The notes: generated by a model not told the origin, from the letters alone. Shown: positions 27,544 to 36,485, counted from the first letter of the stretch. The stretch is DNA of 64,000 nt from Streptococcus parasanguinis (GCF_031582885.1 NZ_CP133988.1:379501-443500); one strand, 5' to 3'. Numbers and translations are program-made.

Positions 27544-28542
27544 CTAGTCTCCATTGTAGGGATAACCCAGGTGTTCATAAGCCTTGCGGGTCGCCACGCG
27601 CCCTGTCCGGGTCCGCATGATAAAGCCTTTTTGAATCAAGTAAGGCTCATACATATCTTCTACGGTCTCTCGCTCTTCGGCAATATTGACCGATAAAGTT
27701 CCAAGGCCAACCGGGCCACCGCCGTACATCTCAATCATGGTGCGCAGGATCTTTTGATCGACATAGTCCAGTCCTTCATGGTCCACATCCAGCATAGAGA
27801 GGGCCTTGTCGGTAATGGTATCGTCAATCAAGCCATCGCCCATGATCTGAGCAAAATCGCGCACCCGTTTGAGCAAACGGTTGGCAATCCGAGGGGTCCC
27901 ACGACTACGAAGAGAAAGCTCTTCGGCAGCTTCGTGGGTAATCTCCATCTCAAAGATTTCGGCGGTCCGCTCGACAATCTCTGTCAAATCATCTTGCTCA
28001 TAGTATTCCATGTGCCCCGTAATCCCAAAGCGAGCGCGCAAGGGATTGGACAGCATACCAGCTCGCGTCGTCGCCCCAATCAAGGTAAAAGGAGGAAGGT
28101 CCAGATGGACACTCCGGCTGCTCTCACCAGCGCCAATCATGATGTCGATGTAAAAATCTTCCATGGCGCTGTAAAGCACTTCTTCGACTGACATAGGAAG
28201 ACGGTGGATCTCATCGATAAAGAGGACATCCCCCGGCTCTAAGTCATTAAGGATAGCTACCAAGTCACCAGCCTTTTCAATGACAGGACCAGAAGTCTGC
28301 TTGAGATTGACACCCAGTTCATTGGCAATGACAAAGGCCATGGTGGTTTTCCCCAGGCCTGGAGGGCCAAAAAGAAGGACATGATCCAGCGCCTCATCCC
28401 GAAGCTTAGCTGCCTCAATAAAGATTTTCAGCTGGTCCTTGACCTTATCTTGACCAATATATTCATGTAAATATTGCGGGCGCAGCGTCCGTTCAACGGC
28501 CTCTTCATCGCCCATGATTTCATTGTCTAAAATTCTACTCAT
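27544..28542 (-). CDS. ruvB: Holliday junction branch-migration helicase RuvB
   Basis: A 332-residue AAA+ motor that drives Holliday junction branch migration with RuvA. Walker A GPPGLGKT is at residues 59-66, Walker B FIDEIH at 108-113, sensor 1 IGATTRAG near 155, and a C-terminal winged helix contains [18 protein letters not shown]. The start is placed at [10 protein letters not shown] (ATG 28542), the usual streptococcal N-terminus, although the frame is open further upstream. A -10 box TATAAT with extended TG lies only 7 nt before this ATG and no ribosome site is present, so the mRNA may be leaderless. Confidence 0.95.
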   Translation of the reverse strand: MSRILDNEIMGDEEAVERTLRPQYLHEYIGQDKVKDQLKIFIEAAKLRDEALDHVLLFGPPGLGKTTMAFVIANELGVNLKQTSGPVIEKAGDLVAILNDLEPGDVLFIDEIHRLPMSVEEVLYSAMEDFYIDIMIGAGESSRSVHLDLPPFTLIGATTRAGMLSNPLRARFGITGHMEYYEQDDLTEIVERTAEIFEMEITHEAAEELSLRSRGTPRIANRLLKRVRDFAQIMGDGLIDDTITDKALSMLDVDHEGLDYVDQKILRTMIEMYGGGPVGLGTLSVNIAEERETVEDMYEPYLIQKGFIMRTRTGRVATRKAYEHLGYPYNGD

Positions 28543-28549
28543 ACAGTCT

Positions 28550-28555
28550 ATTATA
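28550..28555 (-). promoter_or_regulatory. ruvB extended -10 box
   Basis: TGCTATAAT on the minus strand, seven bases before the ruvB ATG; no good -35 hexamer at 17 bp. Transcription would start at or next to the initiation codon. Confidence 0.65.
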
Positions 28556-28714
28556 GCAAAAAATGATACCTTCGGTACCATAAATAGAATGTGTTTTTTA
28601 AAGATCCTGGTTCCCACCGTCGTTCGTTAGAAAAAGTTGAACGGTTGCCCTCATCGCCAACCTTTCTTTTTATTATACGGTCCCTTCTTCTTCATCTACC
28701 GCTCACCATTTCAC

Positions 28715-28743
28715 TTTATAATTATTTCCTTTAATGATAAAAT
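28715..28743 (+). promoter_or_regulatory. Promoter of the first lipoprotein pair
   Basis: -35 TTTATA (28715-28720), 17 bp, extended -10 TGATAAAAT (hexamer 28738-28743), followed by AGGAGG at 28760-28765. Confidence 0.6.
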
Positions 28744-28772
28744 TAAAGCAACAACGTTTAGGAGGTAAATTT

Positions 28773-29477
28773 ATGTTTACTAAAACAAAGAAGATCCTTT
28801 TCGGTTTCTTGGCATTCTTTGCAGTGCTCCTTATTGCGGGATGTCAGTCTTCTCCATCGCAGTCTTCTAAAACAAATAAATCTCCTCAAACAGTAAAAGC
28901 ACCACAAGATCTTACAAAGGATCAACAAGGAACTTGGAAATGGACTGACCAACAAATGACCATTCAAAAAATATTCCTAGCTTCTAATATCAAAAAGCTT
29001 GCCGCTGGACTGATGCTTGATGACTTCGATAAGGTTAAGATGACGATGACCATTAAAGATAAAACCGTTGAATTGAAGTACCATTTTGATTACAGAGAAC
29101 TGTATGAGGATCAAGCATTTGCAACAGGAGAGAACAAAGCGAATTATGAATCGTATTTAAAAAATAAAACTGCTGAATTTAAGAATTATATTCCAAATTT
29201 GAAACATACAAAGATTACTCTTGACGAACCTAATTATGCCTATGATTACTCTCTAACTGGAGAAATCGATACGCAGAAACATACTATTACGTTCCCTGAA
29301 ACACCTACATTTTTAAGTAGAATTGTTATGGGAACCACGTATAACTCACTTGTACCAATTACTTATACTTACACCGTTGAAGGTAACCAAATAACACTTT
29401 ATGCTGAAGGTAAAGATGAACAAAGTCATTTTAGAGTAATACGTCTTCGTTTCAATTACGTAGGAGACAATCATTAG
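28773..29477 (+). CDS. Array lipoprotein A (X-type domain)
   Basis: Uncharacterised lipoprotein, 234 residues, first of a tandem paralogous array. The signal peptide ends in the lipobox LIAGC (Cys24), followed by a Ser/Lys/Gln-rich linker. The domain (about 48-230) opens with QGTWKWTD and closes with a beta-rich tail: ITYTYTVEGNQITLYAEG, then RVIRLRFNYVG. This GxW start and repeated terminal strands are shared by all array members and recall calycin-type barrels, but that is inference. The ATG at 28773 follows AGGAGG by 7 nt. It is followed 15 nt later by the Y-type lipoprotein B. Confidence 0.8.
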   Translation: MFTKTKKILFGFLAFFAVLLIAGCQSSPSQSSKTNKSPQTVKAPQDLTKDQQGTWKWTDQQMTIQKIFLASNIKKLAAGLMLDDFDKVKMTMTIKDKTVELKYHFDYRELYEDQAFATGENKANYESYLKNKTAEFKNYIPNLKHTKITLDEPNYAYDYSLTGEIDTQKHTITFPETPTFLSRIVMGTTYNSLVPITYTYTVEGNQITLYAEGKDEQSHFRVIRLRFNYVGDNH

Positions 29478-29492
29478 AAGGAGTGATCAATC

Positions 29493-30224
29493 ATGAACAA
29501 TATAAAAAAAAGTTCCCTATGGATGTTGTCCCTTCTTGCCCTTCTATTTGTATCAGGATGTGGGCAACAGAAACAACAGCAACAGAAACAGAAACAACAA
29601 ACAACCACTGAGACTACAACAGTTGCAGAAACTACCACAGTAGCACCTACCCCAGTCTCACTCGAAGGAGACTGGAAAGCTGTAGATTTTAGAGATACAG
29701 TGGAACGTACTTTCTTACTTTATTATAATGATGCTAATAGTCGATTAAAGGTTACTGAAGCCTTCCAAGATATCGTTCCGACTCTAAAAATCACAGGAAC
29801 AGATGTAACTTATTCTTATAGTGCTGATATGAATAAGTATATTGATTTTTATGCTGAACAGAATAAAGATGAATATCCTACAAAAGAAGAAGCTACTGCC
29901 ATCCTTCTAGGCGTAAGAGAAAAAAAATTTGGAAGTTTTAAACATCAAACTGGAACGTTTGATAACGATACAAAAGTGTTAACTGCAACGTTAAAAGATG
30001 GAGTTTTAAACGAGAATGCAAAAACGATCGTATTCCCTGAAGTTCCAAACATCTTTGGAGTTCTACCTCTTTATATTAATTCTACAGACGTACCAATTAC
30101 TTATCACTACGAATTGAATGGTGACATCCTTACAATTTACGCTGAAAAAACATTCGAAGAAACAGGAGCACATCTCGTTTATCCGATGAAATTCAAGAAA
30201 GTTTCAGATCCTAAAACTAATTAA
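29493..30224 (+). CDS. Array lipoprotein B (Y-type domain)
   Basis: Uncharacterised lipoprotein, 243 residues. Lipobox FVSGC with Cys23; a Gln/Lys/Thr-rich low-complexity linker (about 24-55) spaces the domain from the membrane. The domain begins LEGDWKAVDFRDTVERTF and contains IVPTLKITGTDVTYSYSAD and IDFYAEQNKDEYPTKEEATA, diagnostic of the Y-type shared with lipoproteins C (second half) and E. It ends ITYHYELNGDILTIYAEK and YPMKFKKVS. Its own AAGGAG site and a 15 nt gap from lipoprotein A indicate one transcript. Confidence 0.8.
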   Translation: MNNIKKSSLWMLSLLALLFVSGCGQQKQQQQKQKQQTTTETTTVAETTTVAPTPVSLEGDWKAVDFRDTVERTFLLYYNDANSRLKVTEAFQDIVPTLKITGTDVTYSYSADMNKYIDFYAEQNKDEYPTKEEATAILLGVREKKFGSFKHQTGTFDNDTKVLTATLKDGVLNENAKTIVFPEVPNIFGVLPLYINSTDVPITYHYELNGDILTIYAEKTFEETGAHLVYPMKFKKVSDPKTN

Positions 30225-30234
30225 ATAACTCACT

Positions 30235-30414
30235 GAGAGTGAGACAGAAATCGGTAATTCGTTAGAATTCGATTTCGTCGTCCCACCTCCGCACAGTTGA
30301 GTAGGGCTGTAAAAGCTGATGAAATCAGCGTAGTAGAGCCCACTCAACCACTGCGTCTTGCTCGACAATCCAAAAATAATTGAGAGGCTAGGACTTTTGT
30401 CCCAGCCTCTTTTC
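30235..30414 (+). repeat. Multi-hairpin intergenic repeat, copy 1
   Basis: About 180 nt with three stems: GAAATCG/CGATTTC; a long arm GTTGAGT..GGGCT paired with AGCCC..ACTCAAC enclosing GCTGAT/ATCAGC; and a terminator-like GAGGCTAGGAC / GTCCCAGCCTC followed by T residues. It lies 3' of lipoprotein B in sense orientation. Nearly identical to the copy at 44480-44657. Confidence 0.9.
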
Positions 30415-30546
30415 TGTGCAAAAAAATAATTTAGGAAGCCTTGAGAATCTCATCTATTGGGGACTCTGCTACATACAATTTTCCCGTTTCTTATGTTGAA
30501 TAATCGGTCAAGTTACAAAACAAAATTGCGATTTGTTTGAAAGCCC

Positions 30547-30575
30547 TTGCAAAACAATTGTGTTGAACGTATAAT
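30547..30575 (+). promoter_or_regulatory. Promoter of lipoprotein C
   Basis: TTGCAA (30547-30552), 17 bp, TATAAT (30570-30575). The surrounding 130 nt are clearly homologous to the region before lipoprotein D, showing that promoter and gene were duplicated as one unit. Confidence 0.85.
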
Positions 30576-30615
30576 ATAAGCGTAATACAATCATCTATTT
30601 TAAGGAGGTCTAACG

Positions 30616-31923
30616 ATGATTAGACGTTATAAAAAATTATTTTTAGCATTCGTTGCTCTGTTCTCAGTCTTCCTACTAGCTTCTTGTTCTCAAAAACAAA
30701 GTGGCTCTAAAAATGCTGCTAAAACAGAAACAGCAAAAGTCGAAACGATTGATGGCGAATGGGAATTAGTCGATACTCTCGATGCTTTAACGGAATCCAT
30801 CGGAGCCTATACCCTCCATGGAATCCACTTTGCACACTTGCTTGAATCTGTTAAAGACTTCAAAATGGACATGAAGATTGAAAACAACACGGCAACCATT
30901 AAATACGACTATAACATTGATAACTTTATTAAAGCTTTCTACACTGTCACAACAGATGCTAGAGGCAAGACTGAAGAAGAATTCAAAAAAATCATGTATG
31001 ACTCTCATGAAGGATTTGCAGGCGACTTTAAGAAATACAAAGTCAGCATGAATAAAGATACTGGCGTGTTTAGCTACGAAGCAACGGGTTCTATTGATCA
31101 AGGTGCCAAAACAATGACCTTTGATGAAGGACTTTCAGTAGCAAACTCATTCTTCTTCTCATTCGGTGAAAATCGCGTTTCGCCAAACACATATCACTAC
31201 AAATTAAAAGACGACATGCTTTATGTCACGATTGACGGAAAAGCGAAGAAAAATAATCTTCCAGTTCACTATGAACTACACTTCAAACGTAAAGGAAGCA
31301 CTACTCAAAAAGACCCCGTTCCAATTGAAGGAAAATGGCAAGCCATCGACTTCCGACCAGCTCTTGAACGTAGCTTAGCCTTTAAAGATTTTGACAATGA
31401 TGATTCGGCTATCAAGTTGATCTATCCTGAGGCATGGAAAGATTTAAAACCAACGTTGAACATTACAGGTACATCTGTTGAATTCGACTATACTGTATCT
31501 CTAGCAGATGGTTTTGGAAGGTTCTACGATTACTTAAAACAAAAAGATGCGTCTAAAGTGACTCAAACGAAAGACGAATATATTAAAAATCAATTTACCA
31601 AATTATCAGTCAATCTACAGGATGGCGCTAAAGACTTGCCCAATACAACTTATGAATTTGATAGAGGTAATGCTAAAATTCATTCTGTATTGAAGAACGG
31701 TAAATTAGATACGGCAAACCAAACGATTATCTTCCCAGAAGCTATCAATATTGTGCAACTTGCAACCATGTCCATTGGACCTGTCGCTAAAGAAACTACG
31801 TATAAATACTCTATTGATGGAGATATTTTAACGTTGACGATTGAGCAACGCGATGGACATAATAATCTAAATACGGTTATTTCAGCAAAATTCAAAAAAA
31901 TGTCTGATGCAACGAGCAAGTAG
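30616..31923 (+). CDS. Array lipoprotein C, natural X-Y domain fusion
   Basis: A 435-residue lipoprotein with two domains that are separate genes elsewhere in the array. Lipobox LLASC, Cys24. The X-type domain (about 46-226) opens with IDGEWELVDT and ends VHYELHFKRK. A short linker GSTTQKDPVP leads to the Y-type domain (about 237-435) opening IEGKWQAIDFRPALERSL and containing LKPTLNITGTSVEFDYT and ILTLTIEQRDG, ending SAKFKKMSD. The second domain has no signal peptide, so it is a true fusion, not a readthrough. The ATG follows AAGGAGG by 7 nt. Confidence 0.85.
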   Translation: MIRRYKKLFLAFVALFSVFLLASCSQKQSGSKNAAKTETAKVETIDGEWELVDTLDALTESIGAYTLHGIHFAHLLESVKDFKMDMKIENNTATIKYDYNIDNFIKAFYTVTTDARGKTEEEFKKIMYDSHEGFAGDFKKYKVSMNKDTGVFSYEATGSIDQGAKTMTFDEGLSVANSFFFSFGENRVSPNTYHYKLKDDMLYVTIDGKAKKNNLPVHYELHFKRKGSTTQKDPVPIEGKWQAIDFRPALERSLAFKDFDNDDSAIKLIYPEAWKDLKPTLNITGTSVEFDYTVSLADGFGRFYDYLKQKDASKVTQTKDEYIKNQFTKLSVNLQDGAKDLPNTTYEFDRGNAKIHSVLKNGKLDTANQTIIFPEAINIVQLATMSIGPVAKETTYKYSIDGDILTLTIEQRDGHNNLNTVISAKFKKMSDATSK

Positions 31924-31934
31924 TCATTCCACTG

Positions 31935-31967
31935 CTCCTTGAGAATTTCTCAAGGGGCTTTTTTTGT
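31935..31967 (+). terminator. Terminator of lipoprotein C
   Basis: CTCCTTGAGA / TCTCAAGGGG stem-loop with an ATT loop, followed by seven T residues. Confidence 0.9.
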
Positions 31968-32185
31968 GCAAAAAAATAAAGAGCTTACGCTCTGTTAAAA
32001 TACTTCAGGTATCATTCCCATTACCCAAAGGTTCTTCGTATTTTAATAGACTTAAGGAACCTTATCTCACACAATTCTTCTTAAGAATCTCAAGTATTGC
32101 TCCATCTGCACTGAAGATTTTTGCTCATCTCATTTTGAATAATCAGTGAAATGACAGAGCAAAATTATGATTCACTTGAAAACCC
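31968..32185. other. Intergenic region before lipoprotein D
   Basis: No gene. The right half is a diverged copy of the region before lipoprotein C (for example TTGAATAATC and the later CCCTTGCAAAA). The stretch TTAAAATACTTCAG near 31995 recurs near 36170, a trace of array duplication. Confidence 0.6.
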
Positions 32186-32214
32186 TTGCAAAATAATAAT
32201 GTTACACGTATAAT
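32186..32214 (+). promoter_or_regulatory. Promoter of lipoproteins D and E
   Basis: TTGCAA (32186-32191), 17 bp, TATAAT (32209-32214), the same layout and flanks as the lipoprotein C promoter. Confidence 0.85.
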
Positions 32215-32254
32215 ATAATCGTAATACAACAATCTATTTCAAGGAGGTCTGATG

Positions 32255-32956
32255 ATGCTTAAACATTATAAAAAATTATTTTTAGCATTCGTTGCTCTAT
32301 TCTCAGTCTTCGTACTGGCTTCTTGTTCTCAAAAACAAAGCAACTCTCAAAGTGCCGCTCAAACAGAAGCCCCAAAAGTAGAAACCATTGCTGGTGAATG
32401 GGAATCCGTATACGAGCTCGATTCATTGCAAAAAGCCTTTTTCCCAAAAGGAATGAAAAGCTATACTTTTGCGAAATTCATTGAAGCCTTTAAAGACTTC
32501 AAGATGAAATTATCCGTTGATGGCACAAGCGCAAAGCTAAGCTATCAATATGACTCGAAGAAGTTCGCAAAAGCATTCTACGAGATTTCAAAGGACAAGA
32601 ATAAAATGACAGAAGACGAATTTGTTAGCCGTTATATTAACGGACAAACAGAGTTCGTGCAAAACTTCAAGAAATATAAAGCATCAATGGATACATCGAC
32701 TGGAACTTATAGCTACGAAGCTACAGGAACTATTGATGAAAGTGCAAAGACTGTCACATTTGACGAAGGGCTTATCATTCTTGACTCTTTCCCATTAACA
32801 ACAGCGGATAAAGATCACAGATTCGATCCAGCAACTTACAACTATGAAGTAAAAGACGGCATCTTGACCATCTACGCCGATATGAAGACGAAGGACAATC
32901 TTCCCGTTCATTTTGAACTGAACTTCAAACGCGTACCAAGTACAGAAAAGAAATAG
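32255..32956 (+). CDS. Array lipoprotein D (X-type domain)
   Basis: A 233-residue lipoprotein whose signal peptide and lipobox (LASC, Cys24) are almost identical to those of lipoprotein C, showing recent duplication. The X-type domain begins IAGEWESVYELDSLQKAF and has the same internal landmarks as C: FKKYKASMDTSTGTYSYEATG, TVTFDEGL and LPVHFELNFKR. The second of two adjacent ATGs (32255) is chosen, as it keeps the 7 nt spacing to AGGAGG found at lipoprotein C. A 15 nt gap leads to lipoprotein E. Confidence 0.82.
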   Translation: MLKHYKKLFLAFVALFSVFVLASCSQKQSNSQSAAQTEAPKVETIAGEWESVYELDSLQKAFFPKGMKSYTFAKFIEAFKDFKMKLSVDGTSAKLSYQYDSKKFAKAFYEISKDKNKMTEDEFVSRYINGQTEFVQNFKKYKASMDTSTGTYSYEATGTIDESAKTVTFDEGLIILDSFPLTTADKDHRFDPATYNYEVKDGILTIYADMKTKDNLPVHFELNFKRVPSTEKK

Positions 32957-32971
32957 AAAGGAGACGTGACC

Positions 32972-33679
32972 ATGTTTAAACAATACTTAAAACCATTATT
33001 GATTGCTGGATGCTCTCTTTTAATGCTTGCCGGCTGCGGAAATCAAACCGCTACAACAACTACAACAACTGCTCCTTCCAATCCACTGGAAGGAAAATGG
33101 GAACAAATTGACTTCAGAAGTACACTCGAACGTGCCTTAGGATATAATGATTTTACAGAAGAAATTCCACGACGACTCATTTATTCTGATGCCTTCAAGG
33201 ACGTGAAACCTACACTAACGATTACAGGGAATTCTGCGGTATATGACCTTACAGCAACAACCAATGTGGCTGTCGGTAACTTCTATGATTACGGGAAAGC
33301 CCAAAAGTTAACAAGTATCGAAGGGACCAAAGAACAATATATTAAAAATCAGTATGAAGATCTGAAAAAGCAACTGGAAATCTATAACAATATGAAAGGC
33401 CCCCTCAGCTTTGAATTCAACGATGAAAAGTATGAAATCCATCAGACCTTAAAAGAAATTACCATTAACGAGAGCGCGGGTACGTTCGAATTCAAGAACG
33501 CACCAATGTTCATTAGTTTAGTAACATTCTCCAATGAGAAATTCGTAATACCAGTGACCTATAAATATACTCTTGAAGATGGAATTTTAACACTGACTCT
33601 TGAACAGCCTAAAACACTTAGTGGTGAAGAAAAGATTGTTGGCTACTTCACGATGCGTTTCAAAAAAGTAGCGGAATAA
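32972..33679 (+). CDS. Array lipoprotein E (Y-type domain)
   Basis: A 235-residue lipoprotein. Its short signal peptide ends in LMLAGC (Cys22), followed by a Thr-rich linker. The Y-type domain opens LEGKWEQIDFRSTLERAL and shares VKPTLTITGNSAVYDLT, FYDYGKAQKL, EQYIKNQYEDLKKQL and DGILTLTLEQPK with the second half of lipoprotein C. The ATG at 32972 (AAGGAG 8 nt upstream) is preferred to an in-frame GTG two codons earlier. It is cotranscribed with D, forming the unfused version of C. Its terminator hairpin has been invaded by the IS element. Confidence 0.82.
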   Translation: MFKQYLKPLLIAGCSLLMLAGCGNQTATTTTTTAPSNPLEGKWEQIDFRSTLERALGYNDFTEEIPRRLIYSDAFKDVKPTLTITGNSAVYDLTATTNVAVGNFYDYGKAQKLTSIEGTKEQYIKNQYEDLKKQLEIYNNMKGPLSFEFNDEKYEIHQTLKEITINESAGTFEFKNAPMFISLVTFSNEKFVIPVTYKYTLEDGILTLTLEQPKTLSGEEKIVGYFTMRFKKVAE

Positions 33680-33725
33680 TCTATTCGCTAGGGCCACTTA
33701 CCCAGACAACTCTGATAAACAAAAA

Positions 33726-33748
33726 GGAATGTAGTTTTACTACATTCT
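33726..33748 (+). repeat. Left copy of palindromic 23-bp direct repeat flanking the IS
   Basis: Contains the perfect palindrome GAATGTAG / CTACATTC with a TTTTA loop. An identical 23-bp copy lies at the other IS end (35301-35323), where it is followed by seven T residues as in an intrinsic terminator. Confidence 0.9.
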
Positions 33749-35300
33749 TCAGAACGTAGACAAACGTCATTTTTGGCGTTTGTCTTTTTGTTGTATTTTT
33801 GAAATTATTTGCTTTATCATCTGTTATTCCATCCAAAAATCGGATTTAGAACAAAATAAAAAGGGATATTCGCTATCCATTTCACCAATTTTTTGATATT
33901 TAAGCATGCTAAAGTAAGCCCAACCTTATCCTCCATTTTGGACTTTCCTTTCTCTCTAGTATATCTTAAGTTATGGTACTCCTTAGCCGTCCCAAAGAGT
34001 CGCTCAATTGTTTCTTTGCGCTTCTTATAAAGCTCCTTCATTCCTCTTTGGTGGCGAATCTCTTCACAACATTCAAGATCATCTTTCCATATATGTCTCG
34101 TTACTACTTTTTGAAAATTCTTGCTTTGGGTACAAACGGATAATAGCGGACAGGAAGTACATACTTTTGGATCACTCTTATACTCACGATAACCTTCTCG
34201 AGTCGTCGTGCGATAGCTTAATACTTGATTCTCTGGACAGAGGTAACAGTCATAGTAGTCATCATAAACAAAATCACTGGGTCTTAAGTTCCCCTTCACT
34301 CCCTTTGGACGAGTATAGGGGAAGACAGGGATGATATTTCGCTCTAATAAATAATGGGCAATAGCTGGAGTCTTATAGCCTGAATCCGCAATAATATAGT
34401 GTGGAGAGAAGGGTTCTAACTTTGAAAAAAGAGCAGGGAAGGCCTGACTATCATGAACATTTCCTGCCTCAACCGTATAAGCCACAGCCCAACCATGCTT
34501 ATCACAAGCTACTTGGGCGGAATAGGCAAACACCTCCTTGTGTTCACCCTTGTGGAATCAACCACTTTCAGGATCTGTCATTGAGATTTTCTTTTCTTTA
34601 GCCTCGCTTTTTTTTGCGGGCTTTAAGGACTTTTTTTCGTGTTTTCTCCTATCTAAATCAATCTCAACTTCCAACCGATCACTCATAAATTTAACTTGTT
34701 GGTCTACCATTTCCTTACGATACTTGTGGCTGTTAGCTGCCGCTTTAATATGGGTTCCATCCACAAATAGTTCTGAAGGATCAATTAAGCCAGCACATAA
34801 AACTTGATTGAGAACCTATGAAAAAATCTCTGAAATGAGCTCTTTATCTTGAAAACGACGGCTGTAATTCTTCTCATAGGTAGTAAAATGAGGGACCTTG
34901 TCGTCTAAGGATAGTCCAAGAAACCAACGATAGGCCACGTTTACTTCAATGTCTTTAATGGTTTGGCGCATGGAGCGAATGCCATAAAAGCATTGAATCA
35001 AAGGGATTTTGACTAACATGACAGGATCGAGACTGGGACGACCATTATCGGGGCTATAGGTATCTTCTACCAAATCATAGATGAAGTCAAAATCAACCTC
35101 TGAGTCCACTTGTCGAAGAAAGTGATCTTTTGGCACTAATTCGTCTATCGTATAGAAGCCATATTGGCGTCGATTATAATCTGGTTTTTCTTTGTGAAAC
35201 ATAGGAAATACCTCACAACTCTTCTTATCTCTATTATACGAGGTTATACAAAGAAAAGCCCTTGGAAACTTGTGTTCCAAGGACTTTGTCTTCAATCTGA
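33749..35300 (-). mobile_element. IS1182-family insertion sequence, inactive
   Basis: A 1552-bp element bounded by imperfect inverted repeats: left TCAGAACGTAGACAAA, right (minus strand) TCAGATTGAAGACAAA, 13 of 16 identical. It carries one transposase gene broken by two nonsense codons. It sits between lipoprotein E and its former terminator and is flanked by a perfect 23-bp direct duplication of the terminator hairpin, consistent with insertion into a stem-loop. Confidence 0.88.
33817..35202 (-). pseudogene. IS1182-type transposase with two in-frame stops
   Basis: A single 462-codon frame from ATG 35202 (MFHKEKPDYNRRQYGFYTI) to 33817, otherwise continuous. It is interrupted by TAG at about 34816-34818 (after LISEIFS) and by TGA at about 34558-34560 (after MTDPESG, where TGG is expected before FHKGEHKEV). 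The N-terminal DUF772-type domain, the DGTHIKAAANSHKYRK segment (first acidic residue) and the C-terminal DDE region (HYIIADSGYKTPA, RKETIERLFGTAKEYHNLRY) are recognisable. The element cannot transpose by itself unless the stops are read through. Confidence 0.88.
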
Positions 35301-35323
35301 GGAATGTAGTTTTACTACATTCT
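35301..35323 (+). terminator. Right copy of the palindromic repeat, original terminator of lipoprotein E
   Basis: Identical to 33726-33748. Here the stem is followed by seven T residues, so this is probably the original intrinsic terminator that the IS duplicated. Confidence 0.8.
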
Positions 35324-35434
35324 TTTTTTGTTGTCCTATTTTCACTTTATAGTATTACGAAAAGCAATTTTCGTTTTTTATCACAAAGAGATATGATATA
35401 AGCATAAAACGATTAACTTTTAGGAGATCCTTTT

Positions 35435-36108
35435 ATGAAATACTGGACTAAAAAATATTGGCTGGGTACGTTGACGATCTTATGTGCTCTCCTATTTGCA
35501 GGATGCTCTACTTCAACGACAAACAACTCAACGACTTCACAAGAAACAACTGCTGAAAAATCTATTACGCTTGATGGTACTTGGGAAATGACCGATGTGA
35601 AGACTACTTTAAGAAAATCATTTGTCCTAAGAGGTTCCGACCCAATAAAGTACGCTTATGCGATTGATGATTTAGAGGACTAGAAACCACAACTCGTTAT
35701 TTCAGAAAATATAGCTATAATTTCACACGTTATTTCGAAAATCTGTATGAACATACTTATAAAAATTCTTTCCCAGATAAATCAGAATTCAAAACTGTTT
35801 TATACGAGGACTATGAAAAAGCAATTCCAATTTTTAAAGTGGCTCAAATCAAGATGGACAAAGAAACAAACCAATTTGATTTCTCTCTTCCTGATGGGAC
35901 TGTCGATACAAGTAACAAAACGATTAATTTTAAAGAAACACCAATTCTTCTTATGACATTTTCTTTAGGACTGACCATGCAACCAAATCGTCCAATCACT
36001 TATCAATATGAATTGGATGGGGACACCCTCGTAATCAGTGCTAGAGGGAATAATGAGCGTGGCGTTTTAACAACAATGAAAATGACATTCAAGAAAGTAA
36101 CAGAATAG
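35435..36108 (+). pseudogene. Array lipoprotein F, broken by a stop and a frameshift
   Basis: It starts with a good signal peptide and lipobox (LFAGC, Cys24; AGGAG 9-10 nt upstream) and an LDGTWEMTDVKTTLRKSF domain start, but a TAG at 35681-35683 ends it at residue 82. A shift of frame soon after (about 35695-35710) is needed to rejoin SYNFTRYFENLYEHTYKN and the rest, which ends TYQYELDGDTLVISARGN and MTFKKVTE at 36108. Both lesions would have to be repaired for function. Domain landmarks ally it with the array family. Confidence 0.85.
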
Positions 36109-36122
36109 AAAGGAGCCTTCAC

Positions 36123-36173
36123 ATGTATAAAAAAATGACAAAAAAATTAATTTCAGAACCTCCACTCTATTAA
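36123..36173 (+). pseudogene. Vestigial start of a further array lipoprotein
   Basis: AAAGGAG and ATG (36123) head a reading frame MYKKMTKKLISEPPLY that stops at 36173. Spacing and position (15 nt after gene F) copy the A-B and D-E arrangement, so this looks like the 5' end of the Y-type partner of F, deleted beyond the first few codons. Confidence 0.6.
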
Positions 36174-36320
36174 AATACTTCAGTACCCTTGGTTTGGTTC
36201 GGTTAGGAAGGAACGTACCCAAACTCGCTGATACTCGTAAAGGTAATAAGGAACGTACCTAAGCTTATATACTTCCCTTGTCAGGTTTGGTCCAATGAAT
36301 TAAGTTTAGTAATAAATACA
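36174..36320. other. Intergenic region with a short imperfect direct repeat
   Basis: No gene. AAGGAACGTACCCAA (about 36209) and AAGGAACGTACCTAA (about 36247) form a direct repeat, and TTAAAATACTTCAG near 36170 recurs from the 31.99 kb intergenic region. Probably debris of array rearrangement. Confidence 0.5.
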
Positions 36321-36485
36321 TAACGCAGTGGTTGATTGGTATCTTTGTTCGCTCTTATAGCTCCAAAGAATACCTAATCAACTGTGCGGGGGTGAGACAA
36401 TTGAAAAGGTTTGGGGAACCTTTTCAACCTAAGCCAAAAAATAAGGAAGCGAAGCAATTTTAAAAAATTGTTCTGTCTCACTCCC
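36321..36485 (-). repeat. Multi-hairpin intergenic repeat, copy 2
   Basis: Minus-strand copy. First stem GTGAGACA / TGTCTCAC with an inner GAAAAGGTT / AACCTTTTC hairpin; then CGCACAGTTGATT paired with AATCAACCACTGCG enclosing CTTTG / CAAAG. The terminal terminator stem is missing. It lies 3' of galM in sense orientation. Confidence 0.85.

Noticed and set aside
33727..35322. Two identical palindromes considered as a CRISPR-like or attachment-site pair
   Set aside because: Only two copies, 1.5 kb apart, exactly bordering IS inverted ends; a target duplication explains them better.
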